A DNA stretch of 13,552 bases from contig CAYRSQ010000023.1 of assembly GCA_964427055.1 (NCBI GenBank), positions 1 to 13,552 of the forward strand, read 5' to 3'. Of this stretch, positions 12,759 to 13,552 are shown one piece after another. The notes below the pieces were generated by a model. The model was not told where the DNA came from, did not search any database, and saw only the letters and a list, made by a program, of their open reading frames with translations. The position numbers were made by a program, and so were the translations under genes. Position 1 is the stretch's first letter. Every line of letters begins with the position of its first letter. This stretch comes from CAYNTH01 sp964427055. Lineage in GTDB: Archaea > Aenigmatarchaeota > Aenigmatarchaeia > CG10238-14 > SCSR01.

Positions 12759-12764
12759 TTTAAG
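12759..12764 (+). promoter_or_regulatory. TATA box for the unrecognised gene at 12789
   Basis: TTTAAG within AGCTTTAAGTAA is centred 27-28 nt before the ATG at 12789, matching leaderless spacing. It lies about 26 bp from the putative box of the divergent gene D. Confidence 0.5.
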
Positions 12765-12788
12765 TAATTTACTATTTATTAGTGGTAT

Positions 12789-13552
12789 ATGGAAAATCCG
12801 ACTAAGGCAAAAACGAAGAAATCATATTCTGATAAATTTGCTGAGTATATGGATGAAAAACTCAGGTCTAGGGGCGTCGTAACTGAAACTGCTAAGAGAA
12901 TTAAGACGAGTGGCTTTTATGCGTGGAGGACGCTTGTCGGACCTGAAGTAGGAGAAGCTTCAAGAAACCTCATTAACGATTTTGATGATCATGCAAGAAC
13001 AAGGGCTTCTTTGAAAGGTCAGATTACATATGCTAAATGGATGAACGAATACAGGGGCCTAAAGGACGTTTTGTCCGATCTCTATGTCGATGGAAAATCT
13101 GATTCATTAAGAAAGCTGTATGAAGAAAGATATAATGGAATGCAGGGAACTCCAGCAACCACAAGTTTCGAGAAACCAGAGTTCATCTATCTTTTGCTTG
13201 AAATGAGACTGATGGAAGAGAAACGATTCTATAGGACAGTGATACCAGACAAGACTGTCCCGAAAGACTCCATAAAAATGAACAGATATAGCGCGACTTT
13301 ACATGCGGATTTATTGGGAGACATGGATAAGCCAGATGCATTGGATTTGGAACTTATGGGAGGAATAGATCCAGCGTTTGAGATAATCGTCGAAGGAGCG
13401 GAACAAAACGAATATTCTCTGAATTCTGCAATCGGCATAAACCCTCAGAAGCTAAGATATATGCTGACTAAGTCGCCAGAAGTCAAAGCCGACATGGTGA
13501 TAAGAAATTATCCTGTTGTATCTGAAGGTAAACCTATCACTATGGCTTACAA
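12789..13552 (+). CDS. Unrecognised soluble protein, 3' end outside the window (254 codons seen)
   Basis: The frame is open from the ATG to the window edge, 254 codons without a stop. The product starts MENPTKAKTKKSYSDK, strongly basic, and continues as a charged, apparently helical soluble protein with no membrane segment or recognised catalytic motif. Distinct stretches include FYAWRTLVGPEVGEASRNL at about 43-61, ITYAKWMNEYRGLKDVLSDLY at about 79-99, and YLLLEMRLMEEKRFYRTVIP at about 134-153. No signal peptide is seen. The start is supported by a TATA box 27-28 nt upstream and no Shine-Dalgarno. The gene is divergent from the membrane cluster, across an 86-bp gap holding both putative promoters, so a shared role is possible: a cytosolic partner of the membrane proteins is one guess, and unrelated function is equally open. 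Confidence 0.78.
   Translation, partial: MENPTKAKTKKSYSDKFAEYMDEKLRSRGVVTETAKRIKTSGFYAWRTLVGPEVGEASRNLINDFDDHARTRASLKGQITYAKWMNEYRGLKDVLSDLYVDGKSDSLRKLYEERYNGMQGTPATTSFEKPEFIYLLLEMRLMEEKRFYRTVIPDKTVPKDSIKMNRYSATLHADLLGDMDKPDALDLELMGGIDPAFEIIVEGAEQNEYSLNSAIGINPQKLRYMLTKSPEVKADMVIRNYPVVSEGKPITMAY

Noticed and set aside
1..13552. CRISPR array, insertion sequence, integrase or attachment site
   Set aside because: No regularly spaced repeats, transposase or integrase frames, or tRNA-adjacent direct repeat were seen; the tRNA-Leu is flanked by ordinary genes.

Overview
The window is a compact stretch of an archaeal chromosome. It encodes RPA, RadA, free-standing Bud32, ribosomal proteins uS15 and eS1, Trm5 and DphB, together with TATA-type promoters and start sites placed for leaderless transcripts. 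The DNA is moderately AT-rich, genes abut or overlap, and several starts are GTG or TTG. The tandem small-membrane-protein genes and extreme compaction suggest an uncultivated, possibly DPANN-type lineage, but that placement is inference. No mobile element, CRISPR array or sign of recent transfer was seen.

Layout, left to right. (1) 1-1812, plus strand: the 3' part of an RPA-type single-strand DNA-binding protein gene, then radA 4 nt later, a DNA repair/recombination pair. (2) 1813-2171, minus strand: two very small genes, a 58-aa two-helix membrane protein and a 45-aa zinc ribbon, with a 14-bp palindrome between them. (3) 2276-5638, plus strand: bud32, a 65-aa membrane protein, rps15, a RecJ-like DHH phosphoesterase and rps3ae. 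The order S15 - DHH - S3Ae is a familiar archaeal gene order. (4) 5631-9072, minus strand, transcribed right to left: trm5, a sugar nucleotidyltransferase, tRNA-Leu(CAG) starting 3 nt after its stop, then a Nudix hydrolase and a site-2-protease-like membrane protease. (5) 9185-10402, plus strand: dphB (diphthamide synthesis) and an unrecognised 139-aa protein. (6) 10408-12702, minus strand: four consecutive genes for related small polytopic membrane proteins, called A to D here from left to right and transcribed D, C, B, A. (7) 12789-13552, plus strand: the start of an unrecognised soluble protein that runs off the window and diverges from the membrane cluster.

How the genes fit together. Regions 1 and 3 handle DNA maintenance (RPA, RadA, RecJ-like DHH) and translation (S15, eS1, Bud32 for t6A). 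Trm5, the tRNA-Leu(CAG) carrying G37, and DphB all act on translation fidelity, and the tRNA lies in the same run of genes as the enzyme expected to modify it. The part that known families explain least is the four-gene membrane cluster with its divergent neighbour. Its members share an N-terminal layout (amphipathic start, helix with LPF, basic turn ending LG, second helix), and one member swaps its last helices for a cytosolic coiled coil. This is the best candidate here for an undescribed system.

Expression signals fall into two sets. Genes that open a transcription unit often have a TTTAAA-like box about 26-28 nt before the start codon, implying leaderless mRNA. Internal genes often have a GGTGA/GTGAT Shine-Dalgarno sequence a few nt before the start. 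No stretch of more than 300 bases lacks a gene.
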